A stretch of 64,000 nt of DNA from Chthonomonas sp. (GCA_016788425.1 JAEURQ010000003.1:93282-157281); one strand, 5' to 3'. Positions 32,643 through 41,144 are shown, counted from the stretch's first letter. Made by a program: numbers and translations. The notes: generated from the sequence alone by a model not told the origin.

Positions 32643-33778
32643 AGGTACTTGCGCGGATTGACGGGCTTCCCGTTGATCCGCACCTCAAAATGGAGGTGCG
32701 GCCCGGTGCTGATGCCGGTGCTGCCGATGTTGCCGATCTGCTGACCCTTGCTCACCTTCTGGCCCTCGCGCACGCCCAGTCGGCTCATGTGGCCGTACAG
32801 CGTGGAGATGCCGCCTCCGTGGTCAATCACGACGCGGTTTCCGTAGCCGCCGCCATAGTTGGCGACAATCACGGTTCCCGTGGCCGCGGCCTTCACTGGC
32901 GAGCCGTGCCGCGCGCCAATATCAATTCCGGCGTGGAGACGGCGATACTTGAGCACCGGGTGGAAGCGATAGCCAAACGGGCTCGTCTGCGGACCGTTCG
33001 CGGGCCACAGCATCACTCCGCCGCCATAGCGAACCGCGCCTCCACTGCGCGCCTGAATCGCCATAATCTGCCCGGCCAGCGCGTCACTTTCCCGGTCGAG
33101 CACGGCGTACTGTTGACGTAAGGCGTTCTGTTCGGCTTGCAGTTCGCCGAGGAAACCCTTCTTGAGGCTCTTGTGATATTGCAGATCGTTTTGGTCTTGC
33201 TTTTGATCGGCCATCAGGTTGCCGATCTTGCGCACCACCGCATCTTGCTCGTGTTTGCGGGCGGCCGCGGCGGCGTGGAGTTGCTTCACCGAATCAAAGA
33301 GGTCCTTGTCGCGCTTGGCAATACGCTCCATGACCGACTTGCGGATGGCGAGATCGCCGAGATCGGTCGCCAAGAAGAGGTCGAGCGGGTTCGCCTCGTC
33401 GGAATTCATGAACATTTCGCGCATGCGCCGCGCGGCGACCTTGCGCTTGACGGTGAGTTGCTCGCCGATCTTGAGCACCTCGCGCCGCAGGGCTTCTTGC
33501 CGAATGATCGACGACTTAAGGTCCACCGCCGTCTTGTCGAGGCGGTCTTCGAGCACGCCCAGTTGACGATCCGCCTTCTCGATATCGGCCATCACCATAA
33601 AGGTTTGCCGCTTGGACTTGCGAATCTTGGCCTCCAGGGCATTCTTCTTCGCGTTCACGCTGTTGAGGCTGGTCTTGAGCTGCTTGACCGACTTCTTGGG
33701 CTTTTTGGCTTGGGCGCCCACGTTGAGCGGAGCGACCAGCAGCAGCGCGGCCATCGCGATCGCGACGACCTTGTTCAT
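32639..33778 (-). CDS. Periplasmic M23-family protein with coiled coil (EnvC-like)
   Basis: A 379-residue exported protein: signal peptide (MNKVVAIAMAALLLVAPLNVGAQA), a long coiled coil (about 30-250), and a C-terminal LytM/M23 domain (about 270-379) with SPFGYRFHPVL, HAGIDIGARHG, YGHMSRLGV and the GPHLHFEVR motif. The zinc residues appear intact (His/Asp of HAGID, HxH of HLH), unlike E. coli EnvC, so it could be an active endopeptidase. It is the third gene of ftsE-ftsX-M23, overlapping ftsX by 4 bases, which strongly suggests it is controlled by FtsEX during cell separation. Confidence 0.92.
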   Translation of the reverse strand: MNKVVAIAMAALLLVAPLNVGAQAKKPKKSVKQLKTSLNSVNAKKNALEAKIRKSKRQTFMVMADIEKADRQLGVLEDRLDKTAVDLKSSIIRQEALRREVLKIGEQLTVKRKVAARRMREMFMNSDEANPLDLFLATDLGDLAIRKSVMERIAKRDKDLFDSVKQLHAAAAARKHEQDAVVRKIGNLMADQKQDQNDLQYHKSLKKGFLGELQAEQNALRQQYAVLDRESDALAGQIMAIQARSGGAVRYGGGVMLWPANGPQTSPFGYRFHPVLKYRRLHAGIDIGARHGSPVKAAATGTVIVANYGGGYGNRVVIDHGGGISTLYGHMSRLGVREGQKVSKGQQIGNIGSTGISTGPHLHFEVRINGKPVNPRKYL

Positions 33779-34647
33779 CGCGCCCTCCGCAGGTCGCGCA
33801 GCGCCCACATCGAGCAAAGCAGGCCGAAAACCGATCCGATCAGGGACAGATTTAACATCCAAGTATTGAGCGAAAACTTGTCTAATCCAGCCGCGAGGTC
33901 GGGGCCGATAAAGCTGGCGTAGCCCTGCCGCACGGCCAGGATCAGCAGGGCAGCAAAGATGCCGCCGAGCGCCCCTTGCAACACTCCCTCGATGAGCATC
34001 GGCATGATGACCGTGGCGCGGCTCGCGCCGACCATGCGCTGAATCCGAATCTCGCGGTGCCTCGCGACGATGGTCAGGCGGATGGTGTTGTAGATGAGGA
34101 TGCCCGAAGTGAGGAGCATGACCAACCCCACAAGCGCGCCGATGACGCGGATGCGGGCAAGCGTCGCGGCCACGAACTCCTGAGCATCGGAGCGGTATTT
34201 CACGCCGTCCGGCTCGACTCCGGGCGTGGTTTGAAGAACCTTCGCGATGGATTTCACCGCGTCGGCCTGGGCCGGCTTGATCAAGATCATGTTCGGCAAG
34301 GGATTGTCCACGCCCTCGACGAGGCTCTGTTTGAACTTGCTCTTGTACTCACGCCAGCTGACATCCTTGGGGATGAATTGCGCGGTTTTGACGCCCGCCA
34401 GGCGTCCGGCTTTGGTCTCGATCGCCTGAATCTCTTTGCTACTCAACCCCTCTTTGAGGAAGACACGAATCTCCACGCGCTCGCTCAGTTCCTTCGTGTA
34501 GCTGTTGAGCTTGAAGTACACATAGCTGAGCCCGCCGAGCAGAAACAGCGCCATGGCAGCGGTGGTGATGGTCGCGAACGTCATCCAGCGGTTGCGCCGG
34601 AGCGCCTGCAAGGATTCGCCCAACACAAATAGGATGCGGTCAAACAT
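33775..34647 (-). CDS. ftsX: Cell division protein FtsX
   Basis: A 290-residue integral membrane partner of FtsE. One N-terminal membrane segment (MTFATITTAAMALFLLGGL) is followed by the extracytoplasmic domain (VEIRVFLKEGLSSKEI...), then three C-terminal membrane segments with the FtsX/MacB core. MFDRILFVLGES at 34647 is the start, overlapping ftsE by 8 bases. FtsX transmits ATP-driven motion to a periplasmic hydrolase, here probably the M23 protein next door. Confidence 0.94.
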   Translation of the reverse strand: MFDRILFVLGESLQALRRNRWMTFATITTAAMALFLLGGLSYVYFKLNSYTKELSERVEIRVFLKEGLSSKEIQAIETKAGRLAGVKTAQFIPKDVSWREYKSKFKQSLVEGVDNPLPNMILIKPAQADAVKSIAKVLQTTPGVEPDGVKYRSDAQEFVAATLARIRVIGALVGLVMLLTSGILIYNTIRLTIVARHREIRIQRMVGASRATVIMPMLIEGVLQGALGGIFAALLILAVRQGYASFIGPDLAAGLDKFSLNTWMLNLSLIGSVFGLLCSMWALRDLRRAR

Positions 34648-35338
34648 GGGCGACCTCGGGCATGCCGCTATCGGCGGCAATTCGACCGTGATCCATGGAG
34701 ATCACGCGGGTTTGGGCGCGCTCGACGATGGACATGTCGTGGCTGGCGACGATGACGGTGGTGCCTTGGCTGTGAAGTTTGAGCAGCAGGTCCACGATTT
34801 CGAGGCTGTACGCAGGGTCGAGGTTGGCCGTCGGCTCGTCGGCCAACAGCAGTTTGGGACGATTGATGAGCGCCCGGCCAATCGCGACGCGTTGCTGTTC
34901 GCCGCCCGAAAGCTCATGCGGAAAGGCGTCGGCGCGGTGAGCGATGTTCACCTGCTCCAGAATTCCCGGGACCGCCGCGCGAACTTGGCGACCCGTTGCG
35001 CCGACCGCGCGCATGGCGTAGGCCACGTTCTCCCAGACCTTTTTGTTTGGCAGCAGGCCGTAGTCTTGAGGGACGATGCCCATGCGGCGGCGCAGACTCG
35101 GGATGCGGGCAAAGCTCACCTCGCGCAGGTCCTGCCCCCACAGGCGCACAAGGCCCGAGCTAGGCTCGACCTCTTTGTACAAAAGTTTAAGAATTGTCGA
35201 TTTTCCTGAACCCGAAGGGCCGCACAAAAAGACAAATTCTCCGTCGTTGATGTGAAGGTCTATCCCGCGCAACCCGAACACGAGTTCGGAAAATTGAACC
35301 TGGACCTGGCTGAATTCAATCAGCGGAAGCGACGACAT
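34640..35338 (-). CDS. ftsE: Cell division ATP-binding protein FtsE
   Basis: A 232-residue ABC ATPase: Walker A LCGPSGSGKST, Q-loop GIVPQDYGLLPN, signature ELSGGEQQRVAIGRAL, Walker B KLLLADEPTANLD and switch His in IVASHD. It heads ftsE-ftsX-M23 peptidase. The start MSSLPLIEF follows a minus-strand TACCAT by 7 bases, indicating a leaderless transcript; an ATG 9 bases upstream lies inside that box. The gap to the divergent binding-protein gene is 323 bases. Confidence 0.94.
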   Translation of the reverse strand: MSSLPLIEFSQVQVQFSELVFGLRGIDLHINDGEFVFLCGPSGSGKSTILKLLYKEVEPSSGLVRLWGQDLREVSFARIPSLRRRMGIVPQDYGLLPNKKVWENVAYAMRAVGATGRQVRAAVPGILEQVNIAHRADAFPHELSGGEQQRVAIGRALINRPKLLLADEPTANLDPAYSLEIVDLLLKLHSQGTTVIVASHDMSIVERAQTRVISMDHGRIAADSGMPEVAHV

Positions 35339-35345
35339 GGCAATC

Positions 35346-35351
35346 ATGGTA
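35346..35351 (-). promoter_or_regulatory. -10 box (TACCAT) abutting ftsE ATG
   Basis: Minus-strand TACCAT ends 7 bases before the ATG at 35338. Confidence 0.45.
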
Positions 35352-35410
35352 CCGAGAAGCACCAGGAAAAGTGTCGGAGATTAGCTTGACTTGACCCCGG
35401 TCGCCCAATT

Positions 35411-35426
35411 TTCAGCACGTGCTGAA
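35411..35426. promoter_or_regulatory. Perfect 16-bp palindrome, candidate operator
   Basis: TTCAGCACGTGCTGAA is a perfect palindrome with a central CG, as in many LacI-family sites. It lies 73-88 bases upstream of ftsE and 236 bases upstream of the sugar-binding-protein gene. Confidence 0.5.
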
Positions 35427-35487
35427 ACTGCCGTTTTGAATGAAAATGGGGACCGGCTGGAGTGGACCGGCCCCCGGCTGGAGGGTT

Positions 35488-35545
35488 CAGGGTTGGGTGA
35501 CCCTGTTGGGGTTTTTGAGGTTCATTGGTCAGCTGGGGGGCTGAC
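35488..35545 (+). other. Two hairpins in the ftsE/binding-protein intergenic region
   Basis: CAGGGT-tgggtg-ACCCTG (35488-35505) is followed by ttggggttttt, resembling a weak plus-strand terminator. GTCAGC-tggggg-GCTGAC (35528-35545) follows it. No convincing gene is seen in the 323-base gap; a 61-residue frame there has no protein-like features. Confidence 0.4.
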
Positions 35546-35649
35546 ATTGGTTATCTGCCATCTCCCGCCCACCTAGCTTTCCGCGCAATTACGGGGCTCC
35601 GTTCAAACCAACACAAATACTGCCAGCAACTTTCGCAAGCCGTCTGGTG

Positions 35650-35655
35650 TAAAGT
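35650..35655 (+). promoter_or_regulatory. -10 box (TAAAGT) abutting binding-protein ATG
   Basis: TAAAGT ends 6 bases before the ATG at 35662. Confidence 0.55.
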
Positions 35656-35661
35656 AGCTTC

Positions 35662-36648
35662 ATGCTCAATAAGCTTGCTCTTTTGGCGATTTCCGGCGCG
35701 GCACTGCTGCTCGCGGGTTGCGGATCCACGGAAAAGGACGCCGACACAACTGGCGCCTCCACCTCCTCGGGCGATAAGCCCAAGTTCAAAATCACGGTTT
35801 CGCTACCAGCGGCCGACCACGGCTGGGTCGCGGGCGCCATTTGGTGGGCCGAAGAAGGCAAGACCAAGCACGCCGCCGATGCCGAAATCACGATTCAAAC
35901 CGCAGACAGCCCCGGCAAGCAAGTGAACGACTTGGAGACAATGATGGCCACCAAGCCCGACGCCATGGTCGTGCTCGCCACCGAAAGTAAGCCGCTCACC
36001 CCGGTCGCCAAGAAGATTCACGACGCGGGCATTCTGCTCGTCAACGTAGACCGTGGCTTTGATGAGCCGGTCGCCGACCTCTTTATCCAAGGCGACAACA
36101 AGGGCTTTGGCCGTGTCGCCGCCGAATTCATCGCCGAAAAGCTGGGCGGCAAGGGCAACATTCTGGTTCTGGAAGGCGTGCCGTGTACGGTCAACACCGA
36201 TCGCAACACAGCGTTCCAAGAGGTCATGAAGGGCTTCCCTGACATCAAGATTCTCGACAGCCAACCCGGCGATTGGCGCAAGGATAAGGCGCTCAACGTC
36301 ACCCAAACCATGCTCGTCAAGCATCCCGAAGTCAACGCCATTTGGGCCGCCGACGACGACATGGCACTCGGCGCCGAGCAAGCCTGCAAAGAGGCCGGCA
36401 AGAAGGACATCTGGATTGTTGGCGGCGGCGGCATGAAGGACATCGTCAAGCGCATCATGGATGGCGATCCCCGCTTCCCCGCCACGGTGACCTACTCGCC
36501 GAAGATGGTTGGCGACGCCATTGATCGCGCTGTGGAGATGCTGAAGAAGAAGGAAAAGCCGACTTCGCAAAAGGACGAAACCATCAACGTCACGTTGGTC
36601 AAGCCGGACAACGCCAAGGATCACTACTATCCCAAGTCGGTCTACTAA
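35662..36648 (+). CDS. Sugar-type ABC transporter substrate-binding lipoprotein (orphan)
   Basis: A 328-residue periplasmic-binding protein of the ribose/LacI type (Peripla_BP_4). MLNKLALLAISGAALLLAGC is a lipoprotein signal with lipobox LAGC. KITVSLPAADHGWVAGAIWW, MMATKPDAMVV, ILLVNVDRGFDEP and VNAIWAADDDMALGAEQAC are typical ligand-cleft segments. No permease or ATPase gene is adjacent, so the transporter is encoded elsewhere or the protein has a sensing role. A strong terminator follows at 36668. The ligand is unknown but probably a monosaccharide. Confidence 0.9.
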   Translation: MLNKLALLAISGAALLLAGCGSTEKDADTTGASTSSGDKPKFKITVSLPAADHGWVAGAIWWAEEGKTKHAADAEITIQTADSPGKQVNDLETMMATKPDAMVVLATESKPLTPVAKKIHDAGILLVNVDRGFDEPVADLFIQGDNKGFGRVAAEFIAEKLGGKGNILVLEGVPCTVNTDRNTAFQEVMKGFPDIKILDSQPGDWRKDKALNVTQTMLVKHPEVNAIWAADDDMALGAEQACKEAGKKDIWIVGGGGMKDIVKRIMDGDPRFPATVTYSPKMVGDAIDRAVEMLKKKEKPTSQKDETINVTLVKPDNAKDHYYPKSVY

Positions 36649-36667
36649 GACCCGCTGAGCGAAGCAA

Positions 36668-36699
36668 AAACGGGTGGAGGCGCTGGCCTCCACCCGTTT
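36668..36699. terminator. Strong bidirectional terminator
   Basis: AAACGGGTGGAGGC (36668-36681) pairs perfectly with GCCTCCACCCGTTT (36686-36699) across a 4-base loop. A/T runs lie on both sides, so it serves both the binding-protein gene and the convergent Doc-like gene. Confidence 0.9.
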
Positions 36700-36718
36700 C
36701 TCATGTTTGAACCCAGAA

Positions 36719-37147
36719 TCAGGCGACGGCCGAGTTCTTCAGCACCTTGCCGTAGCGAGACATCACGTCGGCGATCGCGCCGTGGATGTCGGGCTCGCCG
36801 TGCTCGTCGATGTCTTCGTAGCTAATCAGGTCGCGGGAGAGCTCGGTCAGGCGAGCCGGAGCCTCGGATTCGCGGCCCTTGAGCGTGTAGCCATTAATCG
36901 CCAAAAATGTGAGCGCGCCGACCAGCGCCGTGCCTTCGTTGCCCGCCGTAAACGGAGCCTTCTCCAGAAATCCGCGGTAGAAGCGCGAAGCCTGCGTCAG
37001 GATGTCGGTGCTTTGCCCGTAGCCGTATTGAAAGAAACTGGCATCTTCCAACGCGGCAAAGTCAAAGGTATTCACCTTTTTGTCAACTTGCAGGTTCACG
37101 AACAGCAGGTCCTGAACCGTCAAATAGTGAAGCTTCTTCTTGCTCAC
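36719..37147 (-). CDS. Doc/Fic-fold protein lacking the catalytic histidine
   Basis: A 142-residue protein aligning by eye with Doc toxins: LTVQDLLFVNLQV (as LT.EDLL.IH), FAALEDASFFQYGYG (as glLesAl..P...YG), and the region of the Fic motif. Where active Fic/Doc has HPFx(D/E)GNKRTA, this has APFTAGNEGTALVGALTF: the catalytic His is Ala and the Lys-Arg of GNKRT is changed. GN and the hydrophobic helix after it are kept, so it is probably an inactive or repurposed fold. No antitoxin gene is adjacent. It starts with GTG, 7 bases after TACACT. Confidence 0.75.
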   Translation of the reverse strand: MSKKKLHYLTVQDLLFVNLQVDKKVNTFDFAALEDASFFQYGYGQSTDILTQASRFYRGFLEKAPFTAGNEGTALVGALTFLAINGYTLKGRESEAPARLTELSRDLISYEDIDEHGEPDIHGAIADVMSRYGKVLKNSAVA

Positions 37148-37154
37148 GCAGGCG

Positions 37155-37160
37155 AGTGTA
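37155..37160 (-). promoter_or_regulatory. -10 box (TACACT) abutting a GTG start
   Basis: Minus-strand TACACT with a 7-base gap to the GTG at 37147. Confidence 0.5.
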
Positions 37161-37208
37161 CCGCGGCACAGCGACTTTGCCGGGTTCCGGGTTTAATGAT
37201 ATGGTTCT

Positions 37209-38591
37209 ATGACGCCGCGATTTCTGGTCCGAGCGCTTCTGATTAGCTTCGGAGTTGCTGTTACCGCCTATCTGGGCGCGTCTTTGTTGCCCAAGAAGTA
37301 CGCCAGCAACATGTCGCTGTATTTTCCTGCCGGCCAGAACAAGGCCTCCAATGCGCTTGCCAGCCTCGCCGGCGGAGGCGCGGTTGCCGAAGGCGACGCC
37401 GGAGCCATTGTCTCCCTCGGCGGAGCCGTCAGTTCGCCGCTGGTTGCCAGCGGACCTGCTTCGGCCACGGGCATCCTGCTCAGCCGCACTTGTCTCACAG
37501 AAACCGTGGACAAGCTCGACCTCGCAAGAGCGTGGGGAGCGAGCAACGAACTCGCCGCCGTCGAGCGACTGCGATCCGCGGTGAGCGTCAGCACCGACAA
37601 AAACGGGTTTCTGCTCATCACCTGCACCGAGGATAACGCCGAGCTCTGCCAGTCGATTGTCAACCACCTGAAACAGCACCTCGATCGCCGAGCCAGCGAA
37701 CTCACCATGAGCCTCGCCAGTTCAAACCGCGCGCTAGTAGAAGACCAATACAAGAAGGCGGACACAGAAGTAGAGACCGTACGCCAAAAGCTCTTGGAAG
37801 CGTTGGCCGCGGGCGGCCCCAACTCCATCGAGGAGTCGGCGCGCAGCTACCTGCAAGTGCGCACCAAGGTTGTCGAGATCAAAAGCGAAGCGGAGGCGGC
37901 CGCCGCGAGCATTCGGCAGCAGGAGCAAGCACTTTCCAAGTACCTGGCCGGAGCAGGAAAGGATGTTTCTGCGCTCGAGAACGCTGCGTCCACCGGGCCG
38001 AGCGCATCGATGTCCAAGCTCGCCGAAGAACTGCAGGCTCGACGCCTCGAAATGGCCGAGATTGGGCGGAAGTTCACCAACCTCTCACCCGAGTTTCAGG
38101 ATGCCAACAAGCGATTGCGAGCCGTGGAAGAGCAGGCCAACTCCGAACTTGCGCGACAACGATCGCGCATCAAAGACGGCACCAACCTCAAGCTCATCGA
38201 GGCCAAGGCTCAGCTCAGCGCGCTCAACCAATCACTGGAGGTCTACAAGCGATTCCAAGACGAATTCGACCGCCAAATGCGGGGCCTTCCCCGCCGCAAC
38301 GCTCTCATCCAAGAGAGCCAGTCGCTGTTCGATCTCGCGCTCCAGACTCGGGCTCGCCTCAAGTCCGAACTGGATCGCGCCAAGCTGGCCGAACTCCGCG
38401 ACCCCAGCCGCTACAAAGTGGTGGACACCCCCATCGTCGATCCTTCGCCCGTGTCGCCGCGCAAGGGCATCATCGCCGCGATCTTCTTCTTGCTCGCCTC
38501 GGCCACGCAGTTCCTGCTGCTCAGCATGAAGAGCCCCCGCCTCCCGAAGGAAAGCGAGGGACTCGTCGCCAACGATGAAAGTCGTTCTTAG
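37209..38591 (+). CDS. Wzz/GumC-like polysaccharide co-polymerase
   Basis: A 460-residue inner-membrane protein with membrane segments at both ends (about 7-27, and 420-440: IIAAIFFLLASATQFLLLS), a periplasmic loop and a long coiled coil (about 150-360). The PSRYKVVDTPIVDPSPVSPRKG segment before the last helix matches the Pro-rich Wzz motif, quoted here as VVDTPIVDPSPVSPRKG. It controls chain length or export of a surface polysaccharide. No kinase domain is attached and no wzx/wzy genes adjoin. TTTAAT at 37192-37197 is a possible -10 with a short leader. Confidence 0.85.
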   Translation: MTPRFLVRALLISFGVAVTAYLGASLLPKKYASNMSLYFPAGQNKASNALASLAGGGAVAEGDAGAIVSLGGAVSSPLVASGPASATGILLSRTCLTETVDKLDLARAWGASNELAAVERLRSAVSVSTDKNGFLLITCTEDNAELCQSIVNHLKQHLDRRASELTMSLASSNRALVEDQYKKADTEVETVRQKLLEALAAGGPNSIEESARSYLQVRTKVVEIKSEAEAAAASIRQQEQALSKYLAGAGKDVSALENAASTGPSASMSKLAEELQARRLEMAEIGRKFTNLSPEFQDANKRLRAVEEQANSELARQRSRIKDGTNLKLIEAKAQLSALNQSLEVYKRFQDEFDRQMRGLPRRNALIQESQSLFDLALQTRARLKSELDRAKLAELRDPSRYKVVDTPIVDPSPVSPRKGIIAAIFFLLASATQFLLLSMKSPRLPKESEGLVANDESRS

Positions 38592-40018
38592 GGTTGCTGA
38601 ATCGGGGCTTCCCGAGTTCCATTGATGTAGCTCATGCAGAAGTCGTACTCGTACGCGCCGAGCTTTCGACCGCAATCGCGACCATCAAGGTCGCCCGCAC
38701 GGAAGTGAATCCCGCCGTAGAGTCGGCTCATGCCCGCCTCATCCGCGGCCGCCGTAAACGTATCCCAGTACAGCGTTACCGCCGAAGCTGGGAACGTGGC
38801 GTCCACCTTACTCGCCCGAGCCGCAAACGTGTCGGAATAGCCAAACGAATCGCTACCGGTGAAGCGCTTAAGCACTTCCGCCGAGGACGCACTGAACGTG
38901 CTGTGACCCGAGGTGTATTCGGGGAACGGAGGCGTGATGAACGAGCCCGGCTGCCACGGATACCATTGGCTTCCGTCGCGTGAGGCATAACCCACGCCCG
39001 GTACGTAAGTGGTGATCACGGTCCCGGCCAACATTTGACGCAGCTGCGTCCACGGTCGGCTAGAGTTGTAAACTCGCTTCATGTCCCAGCACGCAACGCT
39101 TGCATCAAACAGCGTGTTGCCGAGGATAAAGAACATCTTGACGTCCTTGTCGAGGTCGTGCCGATCGCGCGAGCTGACGTATTGGGCGAACAGATTCCAG
39201 TGGCCCGGAGGCGTCACCGAGCGGGGGCCGTCGGCCCAATACTCGGCAATCACTCGCTGCTTGTCGGTCAGATTCGAGGTGATGTTCAACAGCTCTTGAG
39301 CTTGTGCAATCTGCGCCCCGCTACCATAAGCCGGAGGGCCGTCGGTGCGGAACTGGCTGGCCCGAGTCAGGCCAAACGGAGCGACGCGGTTCCAGTGCGG
39401 GGAAAGGAACCCGGGGGTAGCACCCGAGACAAACTGGATCGGTTGCCATTGCGCAGGGTCGTTGACCGTGCCCGCCGTGTTGACCGGGACGTAGCCCGAG
39501 GTGTCGGCGTAGTTTCCGGATTGGTTCGAGCCGTCGGTGGCGCGGAACTCCAGCACCGCGCGAGCGGCGCGATTTCCGATGCCTTGCGCGGTCGAGAGGT
39601 CTTCCGTGGCGTCGTCAGGATCGTAGCCCATCGCCGTCATCTTGGCGCGAAGCGTGGCGGTTTCCGCCGGATACAAATTCAATAGAGCGCGATATGCGGC
39701 GTACGAAATCGCCCTTCGCTTATTCTCAAACGTGTGTTCGGCTTGCGGACGTCGGAGCGTACCGCCCAGCATGGTGCCGTTCGCCTTGATATCGTAAGCG
39801 GCCCAGGCATCATAGATGCACGTGTGAACGATGCTGATGGCGCGCGCGGTGGCCGGAGGGCCAATCGTCGAGCGCGTAACACTATCCAGAAGTTGGCGAT
39901 TCCACTGAATCACGGCATTCGCTTCGAGGTCGGTTCCCGCGACCGGCGATCCGCCTCCGCAGCCCGACAGAATGGCCGCAGTTACCAGCGATGTGAGGAG
40001 GAGCTTTGCCTTACCCAT
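38588..40018 (-). CDS. Vanadium-dependent haloperoxidase-type (PAP2) lipoprotein
   Basis: A 476-residue member of the vanadium haloperoxidase/PAP2 superfamily. The N-terminus MGKAKLLLTSLVTAAILSGC is a lipoprotein signal (lipobox ILSGC). The vanadate/phosphate-site motifs FPEYTSGHSTFSAS and SRLYGGIHFRAGDLDGR supply the Gly-His and Arg/His pairs. Such enzymes oxidise halides or act as phosphatases; the sequence alone does not tell which. The start at 40018 follows a GATAAT by 6 bases; an ATG six codons upstream lies before that box. It overlaps the 3' end of the convergent Wzz-like gene by 4 bases. Confidence 0.87.
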   Translation of the reverse strand: MGKAKLLLTSLVTAAILSGCGGGSPVAGTDLEANAVIQWNRQLLDSVTRSTIGPPATARAISIVHTCIYDAWAAYDIKANGTMLGGTLRRPQAEHTFENKRRAISYAAYRALLNLYPAETATLRAKMTAMGYDPDDATEDLSTAQGIGNRAARAVLEFRATDGSNQSGNYADTSGYVPVNTAGTVNDPAQWQPIQFVSGATPGFLSPHWNRVAPFGLTRASQFRTDGPPAYGSGAQIAQAQELLNITSNLTDKQRVIAEYWADGPRSVTPPGHWNLFAQYVSSRDRHDLDKDVKMFFILGNTLFDASVACWDMKRVYNSSRPWTQLRQMLAGTVITTYVPGVGYASRDGSQWYPWQPGSFITPPFPEYTSGHSTFSASSAEVLKRFTGSDSFGYSDTFAARASKVDATFPASAVTLYWDTFTAAADEAGMSRLYGGIHFRAGDLDGRDCGRKLGAYEYDFCMSYINGTREAPIQQP

Positions 40019-40024
40019 GCTCCC

Positions 40025-40030
40025 ATTATC
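40025..40030 (-). promoter_or_regulatory. -10 box (GATAAT) abutting haloperoxidase ATG
   Basis: Minus-strand GATAAT ends 6 bases before the ATG at 40018. Confidence 0.45.
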
Positions 40031-40054
40031 GGACATATTGCCCTGAAAATAATA

Positions 40055-41119
40055 CTATGCCGCTGATTCTTCGGCAAGTTTTTTCGCGATGTCGTCCTGA
40101 ATCAGGGCGTCGATCATGTCCTGAATGTCGCCATCCATAAAACCGATCATGTTGTGCGCGTTAAATCCGATGCGGTGGTCGGTGATGCGGCTCTGCGGGA
40201 AGTTGTACGTGCGAATCTTCTCGCTTCGATCGCCACTGCCCACCTGGCCCTTGCGCAAACCGGCGCGCTCGGCGTCGAGCTTTTCCTGCTCCATTTGGTG
40301 GACCTTCGCCCGGAGCACGGCCATCGCCTTGAGCTTGTTTTGCGCCTGACTTCGCTCATCCTGACAGGTCACGACAATGCCGCTCGGCTTATGAATAATC
40401 CGGATTGCGGTCTCATTCTTTTGCATGTGCTGGCCACCCGCCGAGCTGCTACAGAACGTTGAGACTTCCAGATCATCGGCGCGGATATCCACGTCCACTT
40501 CCTCGGCTTCGGGCAGTACCGCCACGGTCACCGTCGAGGTGTGGATGCGCCCGCCCGACTCGGTCGCCGGGACGCGCTGCACGCGGTGGACGCCGGATTC
40601 GAATTTCAGTTGGCTATAGGCGCCGGCAGCCGTGATGTTAAACACGACTCGGCTGGTCGAGCCGAGACCGGTTTCCTCGTGATCCATCACTTCCAGCTTC
40701 CAGCGACGCCGCTCGCAGTAGCGCTGATACATCCGGAACAGGTCGCTGGCGAACAGCCCCGCCTCGTCGCCGCCCGCCGCGGGACGGATTTCGATGATAA
40801 CCGGCTTGGCGTCGTTGGGGTCCTTCGGCACCAGCATCATCTTGAGATCCTCTTCTAGCCGAACCACGTCTTCCTTCAGGCGCGGCAGTTCTTCCTGCGC
40901 GAGTTCCTTCATCTCCGGATCGTCCAGCAGGGCATGGGCTTCGCTCAGCTCGTTGAGAGTTCGCTTGTACTGGCGAATGAGCGTGACGATCGGATCGAGC
41001 TCTGCCCGACCCTTGCCGAGGCGTTGAAGCTCCCTCGGGTTCGAGCCGATGCTGGGATCGAGGAGTTGTTCCTCAATCGCCTCAAACCGTTTCTCGATGT
41101 CGTTTAGCTTCTCCAGCAC
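40055..41119 (-). CDS. prfA: Peptide chain release factor 1
   Basis: RF1, 354 residues, releasing proteins at UAA and UAG codons. The tripeptide anticodon region reads VPATESGGRIHTS (PAT, so RF1 rather than RF2), and the catalytic GGQ is in SSSAGGQHMQKNETA, where N(K/Q)..SA is usual. PAAGGDEAGLFASDLFRMY is also conserved. prmC is not next to it. The start is a GTG placed 6 bases after a perfect-spaced TAAACT, so an essential translation factor here appears to be made from a leaderless GTG mRNA. Confidence 0.95.
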   Translation of the reverse strand: MLEKLNDIEKRFEAIEEQLLDPSIGSNPRELQRLGKGRAELDPIVTLIRQYKRTLNELSEAHALLDDPEMKELAQEELPRLKEDVVRLEEDLKMMLVPKDPNDAKPVIIEIRPAAGGDEAGLFASDLFRMYQRYCERRRWKLEVMDHEETGLGSTSRVVFNITAAGAYSQLKFESGVHRVQRVPATESGGRIHTSTVTVAVLPEAEEVDVDIRADDLEVSTFCSSSAGGQHMQKNETAIRIIHKPSGIVVTCQDERSQAQNKLKAMAVLRAKVHQMEQEKLDAERAGLRKGQVGSGDRSEKIRTYNFPQSRITDHRIGFNAHNMIGFMDGDIQDMIDALIQDDIAKKLAEESAA

Positions 41120-41125
41120 GAAAGT

Positions 41126-41131
41126 AGTTTA
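41126..41131 (-). promoter_or_regulatory. -10 box (TAAACT) abutting prfA GTG
   Basis: Minus-strand TAAACT ends 6 bases before the GTG at 41119. Confidence 0.6.
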
Positions 41132-41144
41132 CCGCCCGAGGTTT

